Positions 54,947-64,000 of a DNA stretch of 64,000 nucleotides are shown here, in pieces. The notes beneath the pieces were generated by a model. The model was not told the DNA's origin. It was given only the letters and a program-made list of their open reading frames with translations, and did no database searches. The DNA comes from Corbicula japonica (lineage: Eukaryota; Mollusca; Bivalvia; Venerida; Cyrenidae). The DNA is taken from the NCBI GenBank assembly GCA_038501625.1, contig JAZAYU010001084.1, forward strand, positions 1-64,000. Reading direction: 5' to 3'. A program made the translations under genes and the position numbers. Position 1 is the stretch's first letter. The number at the start of each line of letters is the position of its first letter.

Positions 54947-55977
54947 TTTAAAATTTATTACTCTCGTGCAATCCGAAATTATGGCAAAATATCCTTTGAG
55001 ATTTCAAAAAAGTGAGACTAGCAGCTTTTAAGCAAATGTATAAACAAAGAACACAAGCGGTTTTGTTTTATAAAATTACACAAATGCAATTTATTATCAC
55101 ACATTACTGTTACAGCATTTTTTTTCTCCAAAGTCGTATTCTATAATTTAAACATTCTGAACTGTTTTTCAGGCAATTGTCTTTCAAAATATCAAACACA
55201 CATTGTTCTAAGTCGATAATTAACACTAGTGAAAAAGTTTGTACAACCAGACGACACTGATTTAAATGACAAACGTTTCACATCGAACGGTACACATTAA
55301 TTAATAATATACAGGAGTATGGACGTGGCATTGCATTTGAATATAATTAAGCAATTACTTTTCTACTTTAGGTTAAAAGTTGTTGTTCGGACAGTTTTAT
55401 ACGGATATAAAAGGTTAGTGCATTCATAATAATTTTTTTTATCAAGTTTAAGGGCACATCACAGCTGATTGGGGTTGCGAAATTTGTTTCACGTGCTGTG
55501 TTGGTTTGTTACACATTTTGTCTTTGATGTAAGGTAAAGCCATTTATAAATAATATGTTGGTTCATGTAAATTATAAAACATGTTTATGTTTGTATGAAC
55601 AACTTTTGTACACGCTGTTTTGTATTTACAGTAAAACCCGCTAATGAGACCACTTGGCGGTCTGAAAAAAGTGGTCTTAATAGCGGATTGATCTCAATAT
55701 AGGGGTGGGACCATTTGATGATCAAAAAGCTGGCAAGGGGCAGAGGACAGAGATATCTTTATTAAGTGGCAGTATTTTTGAAAGCATTTTATCAAAATCA
55801 TCATCATTATCATACTCTTTCAGTCCTCATATAATTTAAGAATAAATAAGTTATTTATTTTAATAACACTTGAGAAAATAGCTACAGAGACTGTGTCCGC
55901 AATCCAAAGACTTGTTTTGTGTAAAAATACAAATTTGTAATGAATTATTTTTACAGGTAAACGCCCGTTGCTAAATA
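54947..55977. other. 5' flank of the transporter gene, no gene seen
   Basis: AT-rich sequence upstream of the transporter start codon that should contain its promoter and 5' UTR, but no clear core promoter was recognised. A block near 55630-55700 (acagtaaaacccgctaatga, agtggtcttaatagcgga) looks like another small repeat. Confidence 0.4.
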
Positions 55978-56815
55978 ATCCTGGGATCGTTCATATTACC
56001 GGACAAATATCGATAATTTTTCTTTCTAACTTTTGAATTTTTCATCATTATCATGAAACACTTGCACAGAGTAATCGTCGGTTCTTCTTTTACATAAGCG
56101 TGATTATTTGATACCGAAAGCACTGTTTTATTTTATGAAAAGAGGCTCCAAAGGACGGTATGGCAGGAGATAAAATTGTAACGGAAGCTCAATTTACCGG
56201 ACAAAGGTTTTCAATGTTTATTTTTTAGGTTTTCATTTAAATTTTGATTATTTTCCATAAATATTCGCTAAGCGGCCTATTCCCCATAAAGCTTCATCGT
56301 TTACCTCTGGAAAACCCCTCACTGTTTCTATAAATAATTAGAAATACGCAAGCTAAAGTGAGGTCCTAAGTGGGTGAAATTTAGATAGTAATATATAATA
56401 AAATAAAACGTAAAATGATATCGTCATCAATTCATAATAGCCTGTCCGTCTGCTGCTTATTATTTCCTATAGACTTGCAAAAAAATCTTCTATGTACTCG
56501 TTTTGTAATTTGATGAGACATCTTCAAACATCCTCTGAGCGCCTCTAGATTGGCGCATGCGCAGTTACGATAAATCCCCCGTCTGACGTAATAGTGAACT
56601 TTCATTGTAAACAAAAGGGCATGTAGTAAAAATGTCATTTCTATACATGTAAATTAACCGACTGCGAAGCTGTTGTTATTTTTATGGAAGCAAAAGATGT
56701 CTACATGATTCTTACGTGACTTTTCCCGAATCCGATCAATAATTGAGTATGTATTCGACTGATATAAATTTTGTCCGGTAAATTGATTGTCCGGTAAATA
56801 CGTAGGATCCCAGTA
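55978..56815. mobile_element. Possible inverted-repeat element, about 840 bp
   Basis: cctgggatcgttcatattac followed by cggacaaat near 55980 faces ttgtccggtaaatacgtagg and atcccag near 56790. The match is imperfect. A tandem ttgtccggtaaat doublet occurs at the right end. No coding content recognised. Confidence 0.45.
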
Positions 56816-57312
56816 CAGTTGAGTGGTCTTATATATAAATACATCAAGTTTAGAGATATGCCACAAAAATTGTCAACTTCAAGCATGTGACATCCTGTTA
56901 CCGTTATCCTGTGATCGTCATCGTAGACTCTTGATTTCACAATCATAAAACCGAGCATCGCCTTCAGATTATTTCATGCAAACGATGGTAGCAAAACATG
57001 CTTCAACACGATCCTTTAAATTTTCGGAATATTATATTTTCCGAAAACTGTTTTTTTTTTCATTTTAAAAGCCAGGCAGCTTGGTTTAAACAATATTTAT
57101 TTCATGTAAATATAATAAATATCAAACAATAGTACAGATGTATATAATTATTACATAGACATACCTTACTATTTATAGTAACAAATTCATATAGTAAATT
57201 AGGCTATTATTTTCCAGACCGGGCCATTATCATAATATGATATCGATATCAGCCCTCGCGTGAGGAGCGCGCGACGTCAGAATATTTCCGTTTTGTTTCC
57301 AATCGTAAATAG

Positions 57313-57430
57313 ATGAAAAGGGAACTTTGAAAGCCACCGAACACGACACATATGAAAATACTGCAGGCTCGGTTTGATTGAGCCTGTTCATGGGCAGTAA
57401 TGGGAATGCTTATTACTGCCCACGCCGCAA
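57313..57430 (+). repeat. Dispersed repeat family A copy
   Basis: gatgaaaagggaactttgaa, accgaacacgacacatatga, ggctcggtttgattgagcct and attactgcccacgccgc; the closest relative in the window is the 4664 copy. Confidence 0.78.
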
Positions 57431-57937
57431 GAAATCGTCCATTTAAACAGAAACTTTGGAATGATTAAAACTAAAACTTGCATGTACGTACCATAAAAAT
57501 ATCCCGATTTAAAATCACATTACTTCCAAATATTTGTTTTCTTATCGTTTTCTCCATACTTCCGGTAGAATGAATCCTATTTGGGGTAGATATAATCGAA
57601 GCTCACAGCAGTGGTATAAGTATGAAACACTCTTAAATCATAGCCTTTACAGACTCATACCACGTTAAACACTTCTACTATTCATTATTAAAACATTTTC
57701 CGTTCTGTCCAATGATTTTGCAATGATGTTCTGGTTTAAAGCAAAAAGAAAAGAAACATTCAACCGACAGTGATTTGCTTTGTTTGAAAAATAAACATTC
57801 GTCGAATTACGTCACATATTAAACTTAAATGACGTAATACTTGAATCGTGACGTAGTGCTCGTTTAATTAACAAGTGCTCGCTCAAGAAGCTGAGTGAAC
57901 ATTTTATAAAAAGATGTCCAAATAGATATCTATGAAG

Positions 57938-57938
<1 letters not shown>

Positions 57939-58025
<87 letters not shown>
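57939..58025. repeat. (TTA)n followed by (TTTA)n microsatellite
   Basis: About 57 bp of TTA units change into about 30 bp of TTTA units. A poly-Leu frame across it is not a gene. Confidence 0.97.
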
Positions 58026-58026
<1 letters not shown>

Positions 58027-58934
58027 CTCAGTATTATTTTGTCATCTATTTACCAATTTGAAACATACAATATCAGACATCACATTTTACATATATTTGT
58101 TCAGAGAGAAGAACTCGCATATTGTTGCTATTCAATGATTATATTTATGACAAGGCGGAAAATTTCAATGATTCTGTGTGTGTCGCTTGATTTCTTGTTA
58201 CGATGTAAATAGAATGTTTGATGATTTTCAGATCTAACGATTCTTCTTTATTGTTTTCACTTTACTTAATGTATGTAAAATGAAGATATGAATGAAGGTA
58301 TGTGTGTGCAAAATTCCTTCTTTTTTTTCCCTATTATTGGCCTATCATCATTAACCGTAATTTCGTCAGTTATTTCTACTATAAAACTTGTATTTAACGT
58401 ACTTAAAATCATTACTTTCGGAGGCAGAAAATTCAGTGGATTTTGGTAAAATTACACTGACGTTGATCGACCTACACATGAAATTTAGAATCCGTAAAAA
58501 TATCACAATATATACAATTGACAAGCAAATGTAGTACCACTATCAAAGCTATAGCTAGAATGATTACTACAGTGAAAACTCCCATAAAGATCACAAAATT
58601 GGGAACAGTTAACTTGTTTCGTTTTAAAATCTTTATTTACTACTCTCATAGTAAATTAATAATATGACTCATTTTAAGTTTCGATGAAAGCGACTTCACA
58701 TGGATTTTAAAACACCATTCTGTACAGCTATAACGACGTCATAACTTTCCTTTTTACGTCATAACTTTCATTTTCACTTTCGTGGCAAACAAATTAGACA
58801 ACATCTACCATCAATTTGTTTACAATTATAAAAAATCGGTTACACTATTACAATAACACTTACATATAGTTATCAAAAGAGGCAGAAATTCCAAGATAAA
58901 TAACAAAATACATTTTGTGCTTCTTTAAACTTGT
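58026..58934. other. No gene seen
   Basis: AT-rich non-coding sequence; cattttacgtcataactttc-type words near 58735-58775 are repeated once. No exon recognised. Confidence 0.4.
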
Positions 58935-59315
58935 TGCGTAGTCATAAATCGCCTAAAATGGTAGTTGTGCGTCAAACAATACAGATCAATTCTGATCGCC
59001 TTAAACTGTAGGAATGCGTCAAACAATACAGATCATCCCTGATCGCCTTAAAAGGTAGTTATACGTCAAACAATACAGATCATTCCTGATCGCCTTAAAC
59101 GGTAGTTATGCGTCAAACAAAACAGATCATTTCTGATCGCCTTAAACGGTAGTTATACGTCAAACAATACAAATCATTCCTGATCGCCTTAAACGGTTGT
59201 TATGCGTCAAACAAAACAGATCATTTCTGATCGCCTTAAACGGTAGTTATGACAGATCATTTCTGATCGCCATAAACGATTGTTTTGCGTCAAACAATAC
59301 AGATCATTCCTGATA
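58935..59315 (+). repeat. 47-bp minisatellite, about eight units
   Basis: Units contain gcgtcaaacaatacagatca, then ttcctgatcgccttaaacgg and tagttat, with a few substitutions and one truncated unit near 59250. Each unit has the short dyad gatcattcctgatc. Confidence 0.95.
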
Positions 59316-59479
59316 TGGGTTTTATATATTGTAATTAAACCGGTTCCTGTTAAATGCGTACTACGAAAACGCCACGCATACTCACTGAAACAGACAACAA
59401 AGAAACGAGCTTTTATATCTCATGAATGAAGCCAGGTTTTTAATGAGGATATCTTTGGGAAAACGTACGACGTCTATTA

Positions 59480-59721
59480 GGGGCTCGTCACGGGAAAAGT
59501 TATGTTCGGTCATATATTGTTACATTTGAGTTGTTACTATATTTGAAAGGAAATTACAACTACATGTATTTATAGTTTCTCATAATTAAAAAGTGGTTTT
59601 ATTACTTATTTTGACGATAAAATGATATTTTTACTGATAAATTAATAATAATTAATGTACTCTGCTCAACGTATGACGTCATTTTAAGGATTGTCCGAAG
59701 GTAACTTTTCCCGTGACGCGC
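59480..59721. mobile_element. MITE family D copy
   Basis: ggggctcgtcacgggaaaag and ttttcccgtgacgcgc ends, with ctcataattaaaaagtgg, tctgctcaacgtatgacgtc inside, aligned with the 50732 copy but with small deletions. Confidence 0.8.
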
Positions 59722-60341
59722 ACTATTTGAGACCAAAGAATATGAGGAACAAACACATATGCCATATCGATTCTTCTTCGCCGACTTTAAACCTGTTGTT
59801 AATTTAAAAGCGAAAAACCTTGTATTTTTAATCATGGTCAATTTCTGGCTTGTTTGCAATAAAATGTGGAGATAGGCAAGGTTGTCTATGGTCAACTGCT
59901 CTTTTTTATTATAAAGGTTTATAAAACCGGTAATAAACGAACATTTAAACAGAAAATGAACCAGAATCGTATGACAAATTAATAAAGGTATGTTACTTAC
60001 AAAATGTTAAATATCAAACAAATCAGAAATTTTAAGAGGAGGCACTTCAAACAAAACACAACACCCGCCAAAGATAGACAAATTATATTGATCTTAACTC
60101 ATGCAAAGACATAAGGGATATCTTTTTGTTATAACCATTAAAAACAGCAAATTTAAAATATCATAGAACAAAAGCTTTACAAATTCCAAATTGTCTTAAA
60201 TAAAAAGAATACAGAAAATAATTAAAAAGTAAGTTATCAAAGCATTTGTACTGCAAAAACAAAGGTGTCCTTATTATTTTGTAGAAAACTCCTCTGACAA
60301 ACTTCTGGCTGATAAGAAGGCTTTTTAATTATATTCATTGT
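59722..60341. other. No gene seen
   Basis: AT-rich sequence; a 97-codon minus-strand frame at 59602-59895 overlaps the MITE and resembles nothing known. Confidence 0.4.
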
Positions 60342-60459
60342 CCAAGGTTATAAAACTGAGCATGGAAACCAGTCTCAAGTCTCAGGCATCTGGTCGCCAT
60401 TTCAGCCAATCAGATGCTTGAGATTTGAGACTGGTTTCCAATCTCAGCTTTATAACCTT
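60342..60459. mobile_element. Palindromic repeat family C, shortened left arm
   Basis: Right arm (tcgccatttcagccaatcag, cttgagatttgagactgg) is complete; the left arm has lost the gattggctgaaatgg block, so the hairpin is asymmetric. Ends ccaaggttataaaactgag and ctcagctttataacctt. Confidence 0.82.
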
Positions 60460-61422
60460 CAGCCTTGATGCAACAAAAAGACAAAATTGTTATTAAAACC
60501 AAGGAGGACTTTTAATAAATGAATGTTGACTCTGTTTTTACTTCAATAAAATCAGGTTGGGTAAAATATTCACGGTTAAATAAGAGAATTAACGGAAATG
60601 TTCTATCTTTAAAACATACGGAGAAAACTGGTATTTGAATGTTATTGTAACATATCAGATACTAAACACATTTGAAACAAACAACGTTTTATTTCCTTTC
60701 AGATTTCCTTTAAGCATGGCTGCATGTTGTGAAACGTTCGCACTTTAATCTGCATTAAAGAGATTTTGTATTTAATAAAAAAGTATTTTACAAAAACAAA
60801 TTTGAAACAAACATTAATAAATACAAAATTGAAAAAAAGAAGATTTAAAAATCCAAAGAAAATATATAGTACAACATTCCAAAACACTTTATGAAGCGAT
60901 ACAAAAAATCAAAGGAACAATGAAATACAATATTAGCAAACAATGATATTCATTTGGAATGTGTCTGTATACTACACTTCTTGTAAACTAAAGACACAGG
61001 TATTAAAAAGTGCAAATATACACTCATCAAAAGTTCTAATCGGTCACTTTTTTCCATACTTTTTTATTAGAAAAACATTGATTTCACTTTTTATTTATGA
61101 TCATATGCCAACAGCAGTCTTCAAATTTAGCTTTAATCTTGTAAAAATTGACTTTGGAACTGTTTGGCGGGAGTTACCCTAATTTTGCTAAAAATGCATT
61201 TCTTGCATAAAAACATCAAACAAACAGAAATTTGCTCTTTACTCCTTCTTTTGTTTTAATAATTTAATCAATGAAGATTAAAAAGACATTATATATTTGA
61301 TTTCAAAACAAAAAAAAACCTTTCCACAACCTCTCTTGTCGTAAGGAAAAAACGGAACTAGCATACATTGTACACTTATACGACTAATTACCAACAAGAA
61401 CTTTGGTTGAGTGTAAACATAC
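60460..61422. other. No gene seen
   Basis: Very AT-rich (runs of aaaacaaa and ttattaaa type). Short frames at 60699-60887 and 60943-61182 are low complexity and resemble no protein family. Confidence 0.4.
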
Positions 61423-61666
61423 GAGGAACGCAACGGAAAAACGTGCCTTCGGTTGTTTGACAGTTTAGTTGTGGCTTAATTTGGTAAGTACGTGCTAAAA
61501 TCTATACATTTCGCATAAATATTTGTTAATTTAATTCTCCTTTTGACAATAAAAGGTTAGTTTTACCGCAAAATGCATAATAAGCAATGCCGTCTGCTCA
61601 ACTTCATGACGTCATTTTAAAAATTGACGTCATCTATCTGAAGATACCTTTTTCCGTGACGCGCCC
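61423..61666. mobile_element. MITE family D, diverged copy
   Basis: gaggaacgcaacggaaaaac at the left and tttttccgtgacgcgccct at the right, with accgcaaaatgcataataag, cgtctgctcaacttcatgac inside, matching 50732-50982 in order. Confidence 0.75.
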
Positions 61667-61669
61667 TAT

Positions 61670-61765
61670 ATTAGGAATGGCCAAACCAGCCAGTAGAGAC
61701 AGCCTCCCCTTACAGCCAACAAGTAGAGAGGAGAAGAAAGTAAGAACAATAGAGAATAATATAAG
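61670..61765 (+). repeat. Truncated family B copy
   Basis: taggaatggccaaaccagcc, gacagcctccccttacagcc and aagtagagaggagaagaaag match the first third of family B, directly abutting the family D element. Confidence 0.65.
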
Positions 61766-61872
61766 CAATTTGCAACATAAATACTTCAACACCTGTTCAA
61801 AGGAATTATACCTACAAATAAATATCAGTATCAACTTCTTTGCCCTACACAGGGTTATAACTGATTGATGTC

Positions 61873-62577
61873 TTAATAATATTTAGATTTATTTGGTGCT
61901 TGGATTCTTCCAGTGCTCTCAATTTCAGCCCTGCAAAATGGACACACACACTGTTCCAGGGAATATAAACATACTCTGCATAGTTGATGCCCGCATGGTG
62001 CGCAAAAGCTATCCTTTTTCCTGTCATAGCATATGCTACATTGGTCCGGGTCTGCTGCTGCCTGCAAACAAGATTAAATACTATTCTAATTTGCTTAATC
62101 TGTCTCAGATTCAGGTAAAATATACTAATGGTGTAACCTTTTCCAATTAATAAATTGGATGAAACAAAAAGTATTTATTATAACCTTACATAATTATTAT
62201 GTAAATGTAGCCATATCTTTCTACTGTGTACACAATGGTGTATAACGACATTCACTGGATGTTCGCTAGGTGCTGTCGCCGTGACGGTACGATTTCGCTT
62301 CCCTGCAGAGGCTTTGCCCTTTTTTATTTTAAAAACCAAATGTCCATAAAAGACTGGTGCTGCAGTAGTTGTTTTAAACAGGACCTGCATTTTTATTTAA
62401 TCATAAAAATGACCACATAACTTGAAAGAAGTTTTTTTCTTAATGTGTCACAACCATAAGTCAATATATCGAATACATGAAGAAATGAACTAAAGACAGG
62501 TTTACTTACAGCGTCATGTTGTAGCGCAGTACTACTCCTCGGACTGTCCGCGTTCTTCAAAGTTTCGTTGGTACCAG
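61873..62577 (-). CDS. RING-finger (C3HC4) protein, last two recognised exons
   Basis: Exon 62061-61873 encodes a C-terminal RING-HC finger: CSIC, then C-GHQLC, CRVC... ending CPFC, in the order C-x2-C, C-x-H-x2-C-x2-C, C-x2-C (DPDQCSICYDRKKDS, then APCGHQLCRVCLYSL, then CPFCRAEI), and stops about 18 residues later. Such C-terminal RING-HC fingers recruit E2 enzymes for ubiquitin transfer. Exon 62577-62510 (acceptor ttgcag, donor gct|gtaagt) joins in frame and adds a Ser/Asn/Asp-rich linker (GTNETLKNADSPRSSTAL). Upstream exons are not resolved: a minus-strand piece at about 63602-63675 (TSDPYEEERQRR) has a good acceptor, but its visible donor is in the wrong phase for the 62577 exon. The full architecture, and so the subfamily, is unknown. 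Confidence 0.72.
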
Positions 62578-62853
62578 CTGCAATCAGTAATAAATTCAGA
62601 TTGTCGGGTCCTTTTTATTATAAAACAAAATCTGGTAATCTTCATGCTCTTTTTTGTGTTGTTATTTTCTTGCTACATACACCTATATATAGTGCGATTA
62701 TATTAACCTGCCCATTTTGCATACATTATTCGGTGGATGGTTGTGATATTTTTAACTTTATCACCAAAGCGTGAAAGTCGTCATTAGCTCAACGGGAAAT
62801 CCATTACTAATGAAGTATATAGGTGTCTTCTTTCCGCTAGGCATGTATATATA

Positions 62854-62928
62854 GGCGGAATGGCTCAGTGGTAAAGTGCAGCATTCACACGCCGCTAAAG
62901 GTATGTGGTTCGAGTCCTGCTAGCGCCA
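62854..62928 (+). repeat. tRNA-like sequence (probable pseudogene)
   Basis: 75-nt unit beginning ggcggaatggctcagtgg (A-box-like) with ggttcgagtcc (a perfect B box) and ending tagcgcca. Only four of seven acceptor pairs (GGCG/CGCC) form and the T stem is weak. A CAC loop (Val) is one possible reading. Probably a degraded tRNA or SINE promoter. Confidence 0.45.
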
Positions 62929-63204
62929 ATTTTGTTTTATCATTTTTTAAGTTAAAGCGTTTATTTACATAAATATTCTCGTTTTTGTTATTTTTCACGT
63001 GGAAACCGTTGTTAATTTCTACATGTATGGCAGATGATTTTTAAGAACTATGTAGTTTACACAACGTGTATACGTTTTAAAATGGCGGAACAATAAAAAG
63101 TCCATAAAAATAAATCAATAAAGCCCCCCAAAAAACATAATATTAAAAAAAATACACAAATAAACAATAAACATCTACAATATAAAACGCCACGAAAAAT
63201 ATTA

Positions 63205-63300
63205 TAGGTCCAAGTACGACTCGAACCCGCGCCAAGCAGCAAACAAAAAAAAATGTTGTTTGGTATTTTCTGCCTTCCTACCAACTGCGCTATAGACGCA
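63205..63300 (-). repeat. tRNA-like sequence with A-rich insert
   Basis: The minus strand reads gcgtctatagcgcagttggt (A-box-like), then an insert containing a run of ten T, then gcgcgggttcgagtcgtac (B-box-like). A- and B-box spacing is about 30 nt longer than in a normal tRNA. It may be a pseudogene or SINE; a genuine intron-containing tRNA is not supported by stem pairing. Confidence 0.4.
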
Positions 63301-63601
63301 CATGGAAGTGAACGAAGTTTTAAACATATACATACACATGCAAAAGACCAGTCCAAAATAGCAAGGATATCCCCGTCTCAAAATAGCACGTTCAACCACT
63401 GTGTAATGTATGCATAATGGGCAGGTTAATATAATTGCACTATACTTTACTGAAAAATGTATTACATTCTTATATAACGTGGTTTATCGCCGTGATAAAT
63501 GAGAGTACTTTCCGATTTGTCCTTTTTGTAATAAATCTATTAAACAAAGATTCAACCGATGCTAGTAATATGTTATAAATTGTAAAAAAATACTTGCGCC
63601 T

Positions 63602-64000
63602 TTGTCTTTCCTCTTCATACGGATCCGAAGTAGAACATGTAGTAGTAGGACCTAAGTTTGAAGTTGGGGTCGCTGAAAACAAAATAAATTCTAACACGAC
63701 TTGACGTTTTCCCATTTGAATTTGCTGTAAATTATTATACGTTAATTTACCGCGCGTGGGCACGGCTATTTATTAATACCTGTCTGTATGAACTTATCAT
63801 GTGACAATTGTATTTTTCGCTGGGATTTAATTTCGCGCATTTATGAAATCACATAGTTCGCTAAATATTTACCCGCGCGTAATGTGATGACAGTAATACA
63901 GCAAAAGCCCGGGTGCGAAGCGCCCGGGCGCTGCCGCTTATAGGTAACACGTATTTTTATTAAAAAACAATCAAATTTATTCAAAAATCGTGTGTAATTA
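63602..64000. other. Window end; possible further RING-gene exon
   Basis: A minus-strand piece at about 63602-63675 after acceptor ttttcag could be an exon (SATPTSNLGPTTTCSTSDPY, then EEERQRR). A GC-rich hairpin, cccgggtgcgaagcgcccggg, lies near 63908-63928. Nothing else recognised. Confidence 0.3.

Larger units (their letters stand above)
62578..63601. other. Region upstream of the RING exons, with tRNA-like units only
   Basis: No exon supported here. Two tRNA-like sequences are listed separately. The minus-strand frames at 63057-63399 run across one of them and are low complexity. Confidence 0.4.

Noticed and set aside
57932..58138. Poly-Leu open frame with hydrophobic start
   Set aside because: It is the (TTA)n/(TTTA)n microsatellite; no splice or coding evidence.
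58935..59315. CRISPR-like regular repeats
   Set aside because: Head-to-tail units without unique spacers in a eukaryotic genome; it is a minisatellite.

Overview
The window is AT-rich, intron-rich and repeat-rich animal nuclear DNA. Phase-consistent exons with GT/AG borders, a lachesin-type Ig gene, an SLC5 sodium symporter gene, an L2/CR1-like LINE tail, many small inverted-repeat transposons and tandem-repeat elements ending in hairpins together point to a lophotrochozoan, most likely a bivalve mollusc. That taxonomic call is inference; no species is claimed. There is no sign of bacterial operons, CRISPR or viral genes.

Layout. (1) 1-7353, plus strand: the 3' six exons of a GPI-anchored lachesin/IgLON/DIP-like cell-adhesion gene, its introns holding a 1.15 kb foldback element and other repeats. 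(2) 7354-26138: gene-free, occupied by DNA-transposon relics, including a 1.15 kb hAT-like element with an intact 8-bp target duplication, a TTAA-flanked MITE nested in a larger inverted-repeat element, a 605 bp GGGGCC-ended element, two dispersed repeat families (called A and B here) and a long (TA)n tract. (3) 26139-35120: an island bounded by diverged direct repeats. It contains two tandem-repeat elements and, on the minus strand, a PIF1-like helicase C-terminal fragment followed by a three-exon RPA70-like OB-fold/zinc-ribbon gene. This pair recalls the Rep/Hel plus RPA content of Helitrons and is the most interesting locus. (4) 35240-36137, plus strand: the last two exons of an SLC5 paralogue with no visible upstream exons. 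(5) 36138-39239: non-coding palindromes, a minisatellite and a tRNA-derived unit. (6) 39240-54946, minus strand: a complete 15-exon SLC5A8/12-like sodium-coupled transporter gene (640 codons, all phases consistent), whose introns hold MITEs, a LINE 3' end and minisatellites. (7) 54947-61872: gene-free, with repeats and a 47-bp minisatellite. (8) 61873-62577, minus strand: the last two exons of a RING-finger protein whose upstream exons were not resolved. (9) 62578-64000: tRNA-like units and unresolved sequence.

How the genes relate: the host genes (adhesion protein, solute symporter, RING protein) show no functional link to each other. The two SLC5 units are tail to tail and share a conserved penultimate exon but have different C-terminal tails, which suggests local duplication followed by loss or displacement. 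The helicase and RPA-like genes are on one strand, close together and inside repeat-rich DNA, so a mobile origin is plausible but not proven.
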